From the NCBI GenBank assembly GCA_016169945.1, contig JADLSH010000236.1:2652001-2716000 (forward strand): a DNA stretch of 64,000 nt. Direction: 5' to 3'. Shown in pieces: positions 12,525 through 25,301 of this stretch. Source of the stretch: Trachythela sp. YZ-2020. Taxonomy: Eukaryota; Cnidaria; Anthozoa; Malacalcyonacea; Clavulariidae. Numbering within the stretch: position 1 is the first letter of the stretch; every line of letters starts with the position of its first letter. Below the pieces are notes generated by a model. That model ran no database searches. It saw only the letters and a program-made list of their open reading frames with translations, and was not told the origin of the DNA. A program made the translations under genes and the position numbers.

Positions 12525-14119
12525 AATGGTGGGTGTATTTCATACAACTCTGCTTCCTTGCTGTTTTAAGAATGAGATTTCTACCAGGAAAACAAACTTC
12601 GACGACTGTTTGAGACGAACTGATTCCCTCCAAAGGTCACCATGGCATTTTGTATCCACGCCACAGGATATCCTACATTCTTAGAAGAAAAATATTAATT
12701 CCGGTTTCCGCTCATATTAATTATAAGGAAAACAGAGCAAATCTAACGAACAATAGGACGATGAGGGAGCAGCAAGTTGGAAATTGAGCTATTTGCCACT
12801 CCCTTGGTTTACGTGAGACATTTTTAAACAATTCATGTGTTGTTGCCATGTTTTAACTTTTAACGTACTCCGGCTATCTTAATATATTAAACAGATTTAG
12901 TTTCATTTTCTGGACTAGCCGCGTGGGCTATATGTCAAACTTCATGAATAATAAACTACCATGGATAATAAAGTTCCTGTAGTGTAGTGGAAACTTGGTG
13001 TCATGTGTGCAGAAAAAGATTATGTCTTAATTAATGATCAACTCGATACAGATTAGGGCATTAGGAGTAGAATATACTTCGAGAGTTTTGTTTTGTTAGT
13101 AAAAAGTGAGGTATCGTCAAATGAAACAAATCTGTAACCTTCTGAAAAAGGACGGGATATACTTTAAATAAGCAGATGTGCAGAACTGCAAAACGTCTGA
13201 TCATTACTTGGTATGCAAGAATGAGTTGCTATGTCTCCGATTTGAATGACATAAATAATCGGTGAGAGCATTGTTACATCAACAACGTATTTGTGGTTTC
13301 ACACTTCATTTAGGATCGGAGAAATATCTCCCGCGCTTCAAATTCAGTTAAATTTTTGCCTGCACGCGCTTCAATTTCTCAACCCCTCTAACAAAACTGT
13401 TGTCGGGTGACTCTGTGGAGAACAGTTTCAAGTTTCTAATCTTAACCCGCCTTTCTCTTGTATACAGGCGTCCAGGTCCTTACCAACGGGTTTCGTAATA
13501 TGCGATGAGTTCCAGCCAAAAACAAATCAACAGCAATTTGTTGTGGAAATATTTTGTTATGTGTAAAGGTGGGAAAAACAGCTAAAGCCTAAAGGGTGTG
13601 AGAAGTGAATAGTCCGTCGTCTGTTTAACAGGCTGGCTTCGTCTGCGGTGTGTTTGGAATGTTCGCCTCCCCTTAACTCTTCTCACTTGCTGTCCACAAA
13701 TCAACCCAACCCACAGGCTGACAGGCATCATTAGCAGGCACATTTTGAATTTATGCAGGCTCACTCTTTAGTTTCTATTGATGTCACAAAATTCTAAAAT
13801 TAAAGCTACAAAGCTACCTGTTTTATATGTTCACAAAATTTATTGAGTCGATACAATTATTTCTGCTTGAGTTACTGAGTTTAAACCATGTTATACACAC
13901 AATTTAGTTTAATAATGCTTGGTTAATCTTAAAAGTGACTTCTAATATGATCTGCAAAAGAATATCGCTGTTATTTTAGCATTTAATTTTTGGCTTCCAT
14001 GTTGGATGACAATATTGGCACAATTCTGTGAAAAGAAAAATATCAGGCATGATTTATATTGTTTTCAGAACCAGCACCGATCACGTGTGTGTACATTATT
14101 AGCCTGAGTAGTTATTAAA
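12525..14119. other. Intergenic, upstream of TNF gene A
   Basis: Contains the 5' flank and presumably the promoter of the minus-strand TNF gene A. No TATA box or other element can be assigned with confidence, and no coding exon with recognisable domains was seen. Confidence 0.3.
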
Positions 14120-14670
14120 TGTGTTTATAAGCGTCTGTAGTATGTGCTCAACGCGGCTGCTAGGATTATATTCTTGTCGCGAAAAATCGACCACATTACG
14201 CCTTTGCTTGTTGACCTGCACTGGCTTCCAGTGGAGCAGCGCATTAATTTTATAATTTTAATGTTTACGTACAAGATAGTCAATGGTTTGGCACCATCTT
14301 ATCTCTGTGATTTGCTGACACCTTATGTTCCAAAAAGAGCTCTTAGAACTGGAGACAAGCTGCTTCTCTGTCAGCCATCATACCGCCTCAAGTCCTATGG
14401 ATTCAGAGCATTTTCGGTTTGTGCACCAGCTCTATGGAACAATCTTCCAATTGAAATTAGGCGTAGTTGTACCGTGGCTATTTTTAAACAGAAACTGAAG
14501 ACGCATCTTTTTAGACTTGCGTACTATTAATTTTATAACATTTCATAGTATTAGTATTAGGTTTTTAGATTGTATATAATTGTATATAATTAATTTAACT
14601 ATATATGTAAAGCGCATTTGGGCATTTTTGGAGAGTGCGCTATATAAAATTGGAAATATTATTATTATAA
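14120..14670 (+). pseudogene. 5'-truncated CR1/L2-like retrotransposon, C-terminal RT tail
   Basis: The open frame to 14530 encodes only the C-terminal tail typical of CR1/L2-like reverse transcriptases: LNAAARIIF, HWLPVEQRI, then FSVCAPALWNNLP and a closing FKQKLKTHLF. The polymerase core is missing, as expected for a 5'-truncated insertion. After the stop, a short 3' region ends near 14652-14663 in an ATTATTATTA tail. A tail with the same repeat type ends the minus-strand copies at 25302 and 29938. Confidence 0.85.
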
Positions 14671-17600
14671 AAATAATTATAAACTTGTTATTTCTATAAA
14701 ACAAAATACATGCTAATTGTGAATAAGATCTATAATGCGCTTACATTCAGACGGATGATCCGTCAAATGGATGAGAGATGATACACCGTCAAAATCAAGC
14801 CATTTAGGCCACTCGACTATGACAATAAGGGGTGACAAAATATTTAAGACAACTTAGTAACACAGAATGTAATTTTGAAAACCAATGCTGCAGGTCATTA
14901 TTTCTGCTCGTGTTCCCCGCAGGCGGCTCTTGGGCTATTACTGAGGGATGGGATAGACTGAACTCTCCGTTCACCTAACTCCCTTCGCCTCGAGGGCCTG
15001 CTTGCGAACGCAGGGGTTTGGGTAGGAGTAGTTGTACATTATGAGTTATATTATTCCCTGTTAAGCCGGTTTTCCACTTGCGAATTTTTTCGCGCGAAGC
15101 GGTTTTTTTCGCCTTTACGCATGCGTGTTTTGTCAATTACGTAATTGTCATATGGCGATAAAATTCGCAAACTGTTCTTGACGAAAAAAAATAGGAGTTC
15201 ATGAGATTTCTACTTTTTATTCAAGAAGTCGCTAGCCAATCTCGAGATTCAATTTTTTTCTCGCCTTTCACATCTCACAAAATGGCGGCGGATATTCAAC
15301 AATATTAGGTCATCCGGTTGTACATGATGAATTGATAAATCGTCACGTTCAATTTGTTTGCTTTGATAAAGAGGTCTCTATCATAGAATATTAAGAAAAT
15401 ATAGATGTTCTGGGACGTAAACAGCGATAACGCATTTTGATAAACAGCGTAAACTCTGATTTTCAATCATTCATTTTTGTTTTGAATTTTATATTTTATG
15501 CTTGTTTTCGACTCGCTCGTCGCAACAACAGATCGTGCGAAATTAAACGCACGAAATAAAAAAAAACGCGCGCGAAAAAAAAAAATAAGGAAAAAAAACC
15601 GGCGGAATGAGATTCGCCGAGTGTGTCACTGGTAAAAAGCGAAGCCTAGCACAGAAAAAAACATTACCATGCAGCTGACAGTTAAGTAGACAAAAATAGA
15701 GCGCACCGAATAGAGCATCTTGTAGAACTCAAAATAGGAGTTGATAAAAGCAAGATTAATTTTACAAGGTAATAATATTTCTCTTCAGACATCATCCGCG
15801 GACCAGTGATGAGTGTAATTGATCAGATGATATCTTTGTAATAAAGACGAAATATTATAATATCTTGTAAAGCATTCTTTAAACTAACCAATTGTTCAAG
15901 TCACGGATGGATAACTAAGCCAAATATTGCTATTCGTTAGTTGGCCAAAAATACAATACACACGTGACGAACAAGGACCAAATTGATAATGTAGATTATA
16001 TTCGAATATTGCGTGGGTGCGCTAGCTGTCATCTGGCAATTAGTATTGCTAGGTTCAGCAAGGAAGTGGTCATAATAAGAACTGATTTTTATTAATCAAC
16101 TTCCTAGATATATAATTAATACTATAGTCCCAAGTCCCAACAAAATGCCTCCTAGTAATTGTGGTTTGCGAGTAATACATGAGTGGGAGTTATAAGCATT
16201 TTGTTCGTGCATTTTATGCCGTGACCTTTACCGAGGCCAGTGATGAAATGTTTGTATATGGTTTTGTGGAAAGGTCAGACTGATTAAGATTTAATCATAA
16301 GTGGTCACTACAAAATGAGATATTGATTTGCCTCATGCTTAAAATGCACGTTTAGTTTTTCTCAAGTCTTTCATACGGTTCGAAACACGCAAATGTTCTA
16401 CCTGTTCTATAGGACTTTCTTGGTTTTTTGGAGCAACCGAGGAACTGCGGTGTTACGTCAAATGACTTCAAAATATGTATCAGTAACTCGACCCATCCAA
16501 AGACGCTTCTTAAGTACGTTTTCCTAATACGTATATTGTGGAACAGCGATGAAAATATTCTATTCTTCATGTGCAAGTTACGTCAATTTCTATAATTTGA
16601 CAAAGGATTTTCCATATTTGGCATTACAATACAAATTTAATCCAACATGGCAAAATCTCTTCGTTCATTGAAGCCAGGGAATGGTTGCACACCACCTATT
16701 GTTTAATCAAAATTTAACTGCTAGTATTAAACAAGGCAAAATAGGGTTTGGCAAGGGTATATTAAAAAAGAATGGATTGAGTACCATATATAAATACGAT
16801 ACATGCATAGTTGCATACAATATGTTGTACTGTCGTGCTGTAGTTGTTGACTTACCAGTAAAAACCGAAATCAGAAAAAATAACATCTGTAGAAAACGTT
16901 ATATCTGTAATTATTACCTAATTCATCAGTTTTTCCCCTGCACAGAACAATGTAGCATATTCTTATAAATATTGATCCATGTCAAAAACTCTCTGCTCTG
17001 ATTCTCGTCACAGCTGAGAATTGTATATACAATTGTACGTATACTACTAGTATTGTAAATTAATTCATATACGTACGAAACGTTGTACTTGGTAAAATGG
17101 AGGCATAATGTCAAATCCTAATACAGTAAATTCTAAAAGTTTGGTAAGTTGAGTTCGTCAAGGACATAATGTATTCTATTATTAATGACAGCCTGAATAA
17201 ATAGAAAAAAAAATGAAATCCCTGTGGCATGTTGGCTTCCGTCCAGCGGAAACCTTATAGTAATGCTGTATGCCAAAATACCAGTGAGATTACTGTCTGA
17301 AATGAATGATGCTGGCGCCAAACTATATTTAGACCAATATTTAGACCATGTTTATACAAGAAGCAATTTTACTGCAACTTGCAACGTAATTTGACTAACT
17401 TCTGACACAGAGTTATGTTATATAAAACTGAATGATAATGAGGAATAATTTCAGTTGGTGAAATCGACGTTTGATACGTATTTTTCATTCACGTGCATTC
17501 ACGTATTTTTCATACGTTTTGTGTTTTCTTTTTATTAACTTAACAATCGTATATATGACTGATGGTAAGGACAACAGAACTATTAGTTCCTCATGTCCCA

Positions 17601-17799
17601 CCAAAAATGTGCAAATATATTACACTAAACATATAACAATGCATAAAATTACAATATATCACGAACTATGCATTCCTACATATTTACGAACAACAGTTTG
17701 TTTGTAACGAACGACACTTGCTACACAGAGTTTTCCAAGTTCTAGGTCTGTCTATATCGAAGAAAGTGTTCCAATCAGTTTATTGGTATAATATATATA
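14671..17799. other. Intergenic, no gene seen
   Basis: About 3 kb with no supportable gene. Around 15060-15660 there is a GC-richer tract with recurring tcgcgcgaa/ttcgcgcg blocks and runs of A that may be a degraded fold-back element, but its ends could not be matched. The remainder is AT-rich, and scattered open frames under 100 codons show no family resemblance. Confidence 0.35.
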
Positions 17800-18960
17800 T
17801 ATATATAGTTTAGTCTTAAGGATAGCAACTGAAGAGGACGATGTTATATCAGAAGGTAAATTATTCCATAAAAACACAATTCTATTGAAGTATGAGTTTC
17901 TAAAGAGAGAAGTTTTACACAGCGGATTTGGACGAAGATTAAATCACCAGAATTGGAACGGGTTGAATGATGGAGAGGCTGGTTGATAAATTGATCAATG
18001 TCAAGTTCGTACAACCCGGTAAGATAGAGGAATTAGATTGAGTTTTTCAAACGATTCATAATCTTGGAGAATGAATTTCGTAGCTCGACGTTGAATACCC
18101 TCGAGACGAAGCAGATCAGCAGAAGGTCCTTGAGGTGCCCAGATTTCACATCCAAATGACAAATGAGAACGAACCAGAGACAGATACAGAAGGCGACGAG
18201 CGTTCACGTCAGTGATGTGGAAACAATTTCGTCGTAGAAACCCAAGCATTCTGTTAGCTTTAGCGACCATATTGATAACATGCGGCGACCATTTCAAATT
18301 GTTGCTAACCAAGATATCCAAATCATTCTGAGTCGTGGAAAACTTAATTGGTTTTTGATTTAGGACATATTCTTGAGGTGGAGCCGAAGATTTTTTCCGT
18401 GAAAATCGGAGAGCGACACATTTTTCAGTATTAAAATTTAAATCCCATGTAGATGACCAATGATGGAGGGAGTCCAGGTCGGATTGAAGTAGATTTCTAT
18501 CACGTGGCTGCGTTATCTGACGGTAACATTTACTGTCATCAGCAAACATAGGAACCGTGCTGTGCTTAGCTGCGTTCGGAAGATCATTTGCAAATATCAA
18601 GAATAGAAGAGGGCCAAGTTTACTCCCTTGTGGAACCCCTGACGTTGCGTTGAGGAAGGAGGATGCTACACCGTCAACCACTACAGCCACCACTCGTTGA
18701 CGTCTTTCGTTCAAGTAATCCGTGAACCACTTCAACAATGTACCCGAGATGCCGTGTTGTTCGGTTTAAAAATAAGCTTTGGATGGGAAACGGAGTCAAA
18801 GGCTTTCGAGAAGTCTAAATAGATCATGTCAGCTTCTTTTCCGTGATGACGTCATGCGTAAGCGAAGAATAGAGCATCATTGTGCGGATTAGTAGTAAAA
18901 TCGAGCACTTTGTGAAAAGATAAAATTTGGCAAAGTCTTTTATGTGATAAAAGATTAAAC
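17800..18960 (-). pseudogene. Non-LTR retrotransposon reverse transcriptase, partial
   Basis: The main open stretch, 18001-18738, encodes the middle and C-terminal parts of a jockey/CR1-type reverse transcriptase. It has SGVPQGSKLGPLLF, the catalytic FADDSK box (FADD), then the thumb and C-terminal tail (GFLRRNCF, FGCEIWAPQ). The preceding block with DFSKAFDSV lies in another frame at about 18760-18840, so there is a frameshift near 18740-18760. The endonuclease domain is absent. It is a dead, 5'-truncated copy from a different family than the 26-27 kb element. Confidence 0.85.
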
Positions 18961-19744
18961 TCAGAGATCTCAAGGATAGTGCAAAGTTTATGAGGCTAAA
19001 CTAGTCAGTATATAGATAAATGAATACGATATGGATTTGGAAATATGCACATTTAACACGACTGGTCAGAAGGTCTGGTCAGAGCCATCATCACACTAAA
19101 CAATTTTTTCGAATTCAAATGCATAATAAAGTTATGAGATAATAGAGCTGTAATTTCTTGTAATTTTTAAGTATTCGAATGACTGAATTATTCGTACTAA
19201 TAATGCATTCTTCAATGCACTGTGTAGTCTGTGTATAAACTTTCTTCCAAAACTTCAATTTCTTGATTTTTTCAAAATTTCATTCGAAAGGAGCGGAAGC
19301 CACTGGAAAGGAACTGAAGCTTTGGTCCTTTGCCTGGTCTTTTGCTTTTCTATAAATAGCATTGCTTACTTCTATAATATTTTATTCCGATTCATAATAC
19401 AAATGCAATTCTTTTCGTGCCGCACGTAGTCTGTGAATGACGGTACTCTCGACTCTTAAGTATATTTTTCAGTACATGAGCTAGCGCTTTACTATTTATT
19501 ATTTTATTCATGGAGCTTATTCTGGGCTTAAATCAACTGCCTCCTGCGATTGAGAGCGGCGTCTGTTCACATACAGGCTATACTGCACGCAAATTATATT
19601 TGTATATGCTTTTATAGCGGATCAATTTTCACGAAGTTTGTCTTTTCTATGTATACTCAGAGTTGAAATAAATCTAATTTATCCTTGTGCTTGACCATGA
19701 AGTTGAACTGGTTGGCTAGCGGGCTAATACAGTAATAGACATAT

Positions 19745-20180
19745 ATAGCCACATCAAGATTTTTCTCGGCATCTCGTTCGATTGGATTAAAATAATAGAA
19801 GGTGTTAGTTGATGGAATATTCGAACGGAAAATTATATACATTTTTTAGACCTAGCCAGGAGTAGTTGCGAAAAATGCAACTTAGGCCCTCTGGCAGGAA
19901 TTGAATCTGCGGCCCTGGGATTAACGGTGCAGTGCTCTAACCAACTGAGCTACAGAGTCCAGTTGCTGAGCATTAACCGCAAGTTCGGTATATAAGATGG
20001 GTAAATATCAAGATTTTTCTCGGCATTTCGTTCGATTGGATTAAAATAATAGAAGGTGTTAGTAGATGGAATACTCGAACGGTCCGGGTAGATGGAATAC
20101 TGACCTAGCCAGGAGCAGTTGCGAAAAATGCAACTTAGGCCAACAAATTGAACCTGCGGCCTAATCGCGCAGGGCCTTTT
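19745..20180. repeat. tRNA-derived SINE-like repeat, two diverged copies
   Basis: On the minus strand, 19884-19960 reads like a tRNA head: GTAGCTCAGTTGGTTAGAGC (A box) and later GATTCAATTCC (B box-like). The anticodon stem does not pair properly, so it is not a functional tRNA. A degraded copy follows at about 20100-20178. The flanking block tttttctcggcatctcgttc occurs at 19757 and again at 20012, so the unit looks duplicated. Best read as remnants of a tRNA-derived SINE. Confidence 0.6.
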
Positions 20181-20734
20181 TCTATATATAGCCATATATA
20201 GTTAAGTTACATGTTATTATGTAACGTGTCTGACTATAGATCATTACATAATTTATAGCTACATGATTCAAGGAAAATACCTCTAAAGAAAAATAGAATA
20301 ACTAAATCAACTTCAGATAATTGACGGGTTTACTTTATAAGTGCGGTTCATGCGAATAAACTTGCATATGAAGCGAATGCACTTCAGGGCATTTTAAAAG
20401 AATGTATCAAACAAGTTCTTATTGTAAACAAGGAAGTGTATTAAATCTTAGTTCCTATCGGATTCGTATGAACAGATATGTGTCAGAGTTTCATAAACTG
20501 CCAGTTTCCCAATTACTACAACAATCTGTCTTTGCCCAAACAAGCAACCTTTGTAGCGAAGCAAATGAAACACAGTTTATAGCGGCTTATTTGGGTAGGC
20601 AAATATTCATGTATTTCATCACATTGTACAACTTACCAAGTCTAACATCACCGACAAAATCACACACAACATTTTCGACAATGAAGACCTTTGTCTTGTA
20701 TATTTTGAACGAAATCGTCAACATAAATTAATAA

Positions 20735-21790
20735 TAATCATAATATTTATTCAGGAAGTTCCGCTCACCAAGGTGTTTTTCAGGGAGGTCCTGCAATATA
20801 CCGGGTGGGGCAATAAAAAGTACGACTGTTTGATTTAGCATAACTTAAAAACTAGCATTTTACGCAAGTATTCGTTTCAATGAAGTGAAGTTGAAGTCAG
20901 AAGGCCAAATGTTAGAATAAAAGAGCATATCTATTCAAGAAACATTTCTAGCTTCAACTTCACTTCATTTAAATAATACTTACGATAAAATGGTAACGGT
21001 TATCAAATTAGTTTAATAGGTCGTTTTTAGCTAATTCTCGACAGTTCCAAAAGTGTTTTGTCAAGTTTAAACGCAGCTATCTCAGTTAATATTGCATGAA
21101 AATACACATGGCATATATCAAAATTTACGTTAGACATCGCTGAATGCACAGAAACTTGTTTAAGTGTAATAGCTCTTTTCGTTTTTAAGTTATACTAAAT
21201 CAAACAGTCGTACTTTTTTTTGCCCCACCCGGTATATATCCATGATTACTACTCTATAATTATATTAGATACAAATATAGTTAAAATAGATACAAATAAG
21301 ATTAACTCAATCAGATAAAATGTTTTAGTTTGGTCTTAAACAGTTGAAAACTAGTGGATTGTTTTAGTTCAAAAGGTAACGAGTTCCATTCCGACACAGA
21401 GTGATATATAAATTGTTGTTTGCCCCAATTTGTACGTGGGCGTGTGAGGTAGTAGTTGTTATTCTGGCGGGTTTTACAGTTATATCTCTGGGAGTTCTTT
21501 ATAATATTAAAATCAAAGTCAACCAGAGAGTTAATACATGATTTAAAGATAGAGGTACAACGGTGGTAATTTCGGCGAAGGCAAAGGGGTTTCCACTCAA
21601 GAGTGTGAAGAGCATCAGTGGCAGAAGAATGGCGAGGAAGATCTAGTATAAGTCTGGCAGCATTATGTTGTAGAATTTGAAGGTGGTTCATTTGTGTAGA
21701 GTTATTTTTGTCTCCCCATACGATATCGCTGTTGTCAAATAGAGGAAGGACAAGGATGTTGTAGAGGGTGAGTCTGGCTGGTAGAGGTAG
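20735..21790 (-). pseudogene. 5'-truncated non-LTR retrotransposon, C-terminal RT tail (split by a MITE)
   Basis: The frame 21311-21691 encodes a C-terminal reverse transcriptase tail (LQILQHNAARLIL, LEWKPLCLRR, then EWNSLPFELK and a closing FKTKLKHF). Its 3' end at 20735-20760 is a degenerate ATT-rich tail. Between them, at 20801-21232, lies an unrelated element with inverted ends, inserted in the 3' untranslated part. The upstream limit near 21790 is approximate and the catalytic core is missing. Confidence 0.75.
20801..21232. mobile_element. MITE with 52-bp terminal inverted repeats, TA-flanked
   Basis: The first 52 bases (ccgggtggggcaataaaaag, then tacgactgtttgatttagca) are repeated as the reverse complement at 21181-21232, and both ends abut TA (within TATA). 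A subterminal pair, aatgaagtgaagttgaag and its complement, lies near 20880 and 20955. There is no coding capacity. The TA flanks suggest Tc1/mariner-type mobilisation. It has inserted in the retrotransposon remnant at 20735-21790. Confidence 0.85.
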
Positions 21791-24700
21791 TAATGCCTAT
21801 AGTTCATTTCGACGGATGATTTGACGGAAGAAGTGAAGAACTATCAGGAAACCGAGAAAAGGTGTCTAGGCGTAGCAAGGCACAATACCAAATAAAAGCA
21901 TGATAAGTGATTCCGTCTTATTTCTGTTGTTTAACCGGACGTAGATATATTGTATTATATAGAGAATAATACATGGTATTTCCAAGCATTATATAAAGGA
22001 CAGTCTTTTCAAACAAAATAAAATAAAATATCCATTATCATAAACTTCAAAAGCGATCATTTTCACATGTGAGATTATCATAAATAATCTCACATGTGAT
22101 ATTATCAGTTTTATCAGTGCTCGAAATCTCTATAAAGCACTATACTTTATATAATAAATGTGTTTAAATATTAGAGAGAATCTTCAACGTTTTTGCCATT
22201 TGGCAGATAGAAACAGTATAGGTTCCCAAAGTGGGATTTCTAAAACTTAAAGAGCATTGAAAATATTATTGCTAAACGTATCGAAAGAGTCTAAATACTC
22301 CACTGTATATACTAATTACAGTTTAGTATAAGTGCCTATTTTTTAAGTCAGTGTGGTAAATATTTCTTATTTACATTCAATATAGAGCTTCTGATATGAA
22401 ATATATTTTGTATTATAATTGAGGTAACATTAGTAGTTTATATTCAGGATCTCCTACCCTGAAAGTGCATGTGTTATTAAGTACAGGAAAGTCAACAAAT
22501 TACCGTCAATTAGTCACCCAAATTCTAATTAATTGGTAATTAGAATTTAATCATTGGGTCAGTGGATCAGTGTTACGTTTGCCCTTTTAACTTATCTTTT
22601 CCTGAGGAAATTGTCTCGCGTTAAATAATTATGATGATATAGTAATCGGAAATTAATCATTCTTTATCAGCTGATGCTAGTGTATGTTGTGACTGATCAT
22701 GTTGCACATTCTTAATAGACCTTGGTCGATGTTTAATATGCAAATCTTTGAAAAATTTTTTATATGTAATTTAGAGTTGACTTTGACAACAATTTGTAAG
22801 TCAGTATTGCCTATATTGGTTTTTATACTACATGAAATATTTCAGAAGCTATATACATATTTGTTAATGCATGGATTCCATGGAGAGAAGGTAGCTTCAT
22901 CTGAAAAATGGTCATTATTTAGGGGTGGGCCACTGGGAAAAGTTCAGTATGAAGTGGTGGGCCATGCTAATAATTTGAGAGGGCACATTAAATTCCACCC
23001 CCACCTGAACGGTCCCTCCCAGATAAAAAGTGAACGGAGTTATTTCTGCTCCAAAAGAGTTGTTCTGTCATTATTTTGGAGTTGAACTTGCTCCTTCAAA
23101 TTTACAGACTACAGTGCAATTTTCTGTTGTTCTTGATATGAAACTTAACATCGCTTCTTTTATACGAGGTTACAGAGTAACCAAGGTTAATATCATAGGA
23201 ACCGCGCGCAGCCTGTGCACGACGCATGCTCTCAAGGCGTTCGATATAGAGAGTGATAGACAGGCTCATTGTTTGACATATAGCCAACTGGGAGTATTAC
23301 TCTGCTTAGAGAATATAAGCCAAAGTAAACATTTTTTGTTGACAATGTCGGTTTTCTAATTTCCGCCGAACACTTTGTTCGGTGTGATAACGTGCAGACG
23401 TTCGGTGATCAAGTCCTGACTGGACATGCTCACGTGATTCGGACCTGAGTCCACGTCTGCACCTAACCAATTCGTTTTGGAAAAAAACTAAAACAATAGA
23501 CAAATTTGGCTAACGCTTGTTTATACCCAATTCACAACTGTTGTTCTAATTTGCGAAAACATTGAATAGAACAAAGGTAACTAAGCATTAGAATGATCTA
23601 CATGAGTGAATAGCTCTTATACATAATTCTAATGCTTAGTTATCTTTGTTATATTTTATGTTTTCGCAAAGTAGAACAATAGTAACTAGGCATGTGAGTT
23701 ATCCAAAGTTGTGAATTGGGTAGCAAAGATGTAAATAGCGTTAGCCAGATTTGTCTATTTGGCCAAACCCAAGCAAGGAAATTAGATTAATTACGTTGAC
23801 GTCTTACCGGTAAACCAAGAAGTTTCACGTAAATTTAAAAAAATTGAATGAACTTAAAGGATTATTTTGTTTTCTGAGCTCATTGTTTTTGATGACATGC
23901 GGAAGGTAACGTTTGAAGTTGATTAAAAACTCTAAAAATTTCCATATTTTTATGAGAATAAAACAATGTAAATATAATCATGTACCTTGCAGAGCCGAAA
24001 GGCTTTTTAAGAACAGTGAATTTAATGCTCCGTTGCGCAACCAAACAAAGTTTTTGGAGGAAATTAGAAAACCGACAGTTGGCAACAAGAAAAAATTCTT
24101 ACTTTGGCTTATATTCGCTAAGCAGAGTACTACCCCAGTTGGCTATATGTCAAACAATGAGCAATGAGCTTGCTTATCACTCTCTATATCCAACGCGTTG
24201 AGGGCATGCGTCGTGCCCAGGCTGCGCGCGGTTCCTATGATATTAACCTTGGTTACTATGTAACGTCATATAAAATAAGCGATGTTAAGTATTATATCAA
24301 GAACGGCGGGAGATTGCACTGTAAATTTGAAGGAGTAAGTTTAACTTCAAAATAAAGGCAGAACAACTCTTTTGGAGCAGAAATAACTCCGTAAAATTTA
24401 CAGTGTGGTTTGATTGGGGCACATAAGAGACCGTCATTTTTTATCTGGGGGGGGGGGTGAGATCAAGTGGAATTTCGTGTGCCCTCTTAAATCTTTCGCA
24501 TGGCTCACTCCTTCATACTCAACTTGTTTCTAGTGGCCCACCACTAAATATTGACATTTTTCCAGATGAAGCCCCCACCTCTCCTAAAAATTTCAAAGTA
24601 CATGTAACCTTAAAAGTCGTTTTTGTGAGCGAATAGGCTTTGTAATTATTGGCTGACTTTTAATTCTGTTTAACAGATAGAACAAGTTGTAACTATGTGT

Positions 24701-25301
24701 GTCAGGATATATTTAAGCAGCAGTTGCAAGACTGAGCCCAATTGCATATTCATTCTCTTGCATAAGTAGGAGGTCCGGGGGCATGCTCCCCTCTTTTTAA
24801 TTTTAGTAGCCCAGAATGACCATTCCGCGCTTTTATCTATACATTCCTAAAAACAACCCAGCATACAGCTTCGTTACCCCAAGTGCAGTAGGCAGCGTTT
24901 CACCCAGAGTTTCTATGGAATCAATGCATCAACAAATATATAATGGCTTCTGAGATATTTCATGCAGTATAAAAACCTATATAGCCAATACTGACTTACA
25001 CACTGTTGTCGAAGTCAACTCTAAATGACATATAAAAACAATTTGTTTGCATATTAAACATCGACCAAGGCCGCTATTATGAATGTGCAACATGATCATG
25101 CAGTCATAACATACACTAGCATCAGCTGATAAAGAATTATTAATTTCCGATTACTATATCATAATTATTTAACGTGCGACAATTTCCTCAGGAAAAAATA
25201 AGTTACAACGTAACACTGATCCAATGATAAAACTCTAATTACCAATTATTTACAATTTGACTTACTAATTGACGGTAATTTGTTGACTTTCCTGTACTTA
25301 A

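Noticed and set aside
15060..15660. Possible fold-back transposon with tcgcgcgaa blocks
   Set aside because: The two ends could not be matched convincingly by eye and no target duplication was seen.
19879..19961. Possible tRNA gene on the minus strand
   Set aside because: A and B boxes are present, but the anticodon arm does not pair, and a diverged second copy lies nearby. It fits a tRNA-derived SINE.
22699..23359. Open frames of about 110-128 codons in the inverted repeat arms
   Set aside because: The mirrored arm does not preserve the frames and no domain is recognisable.
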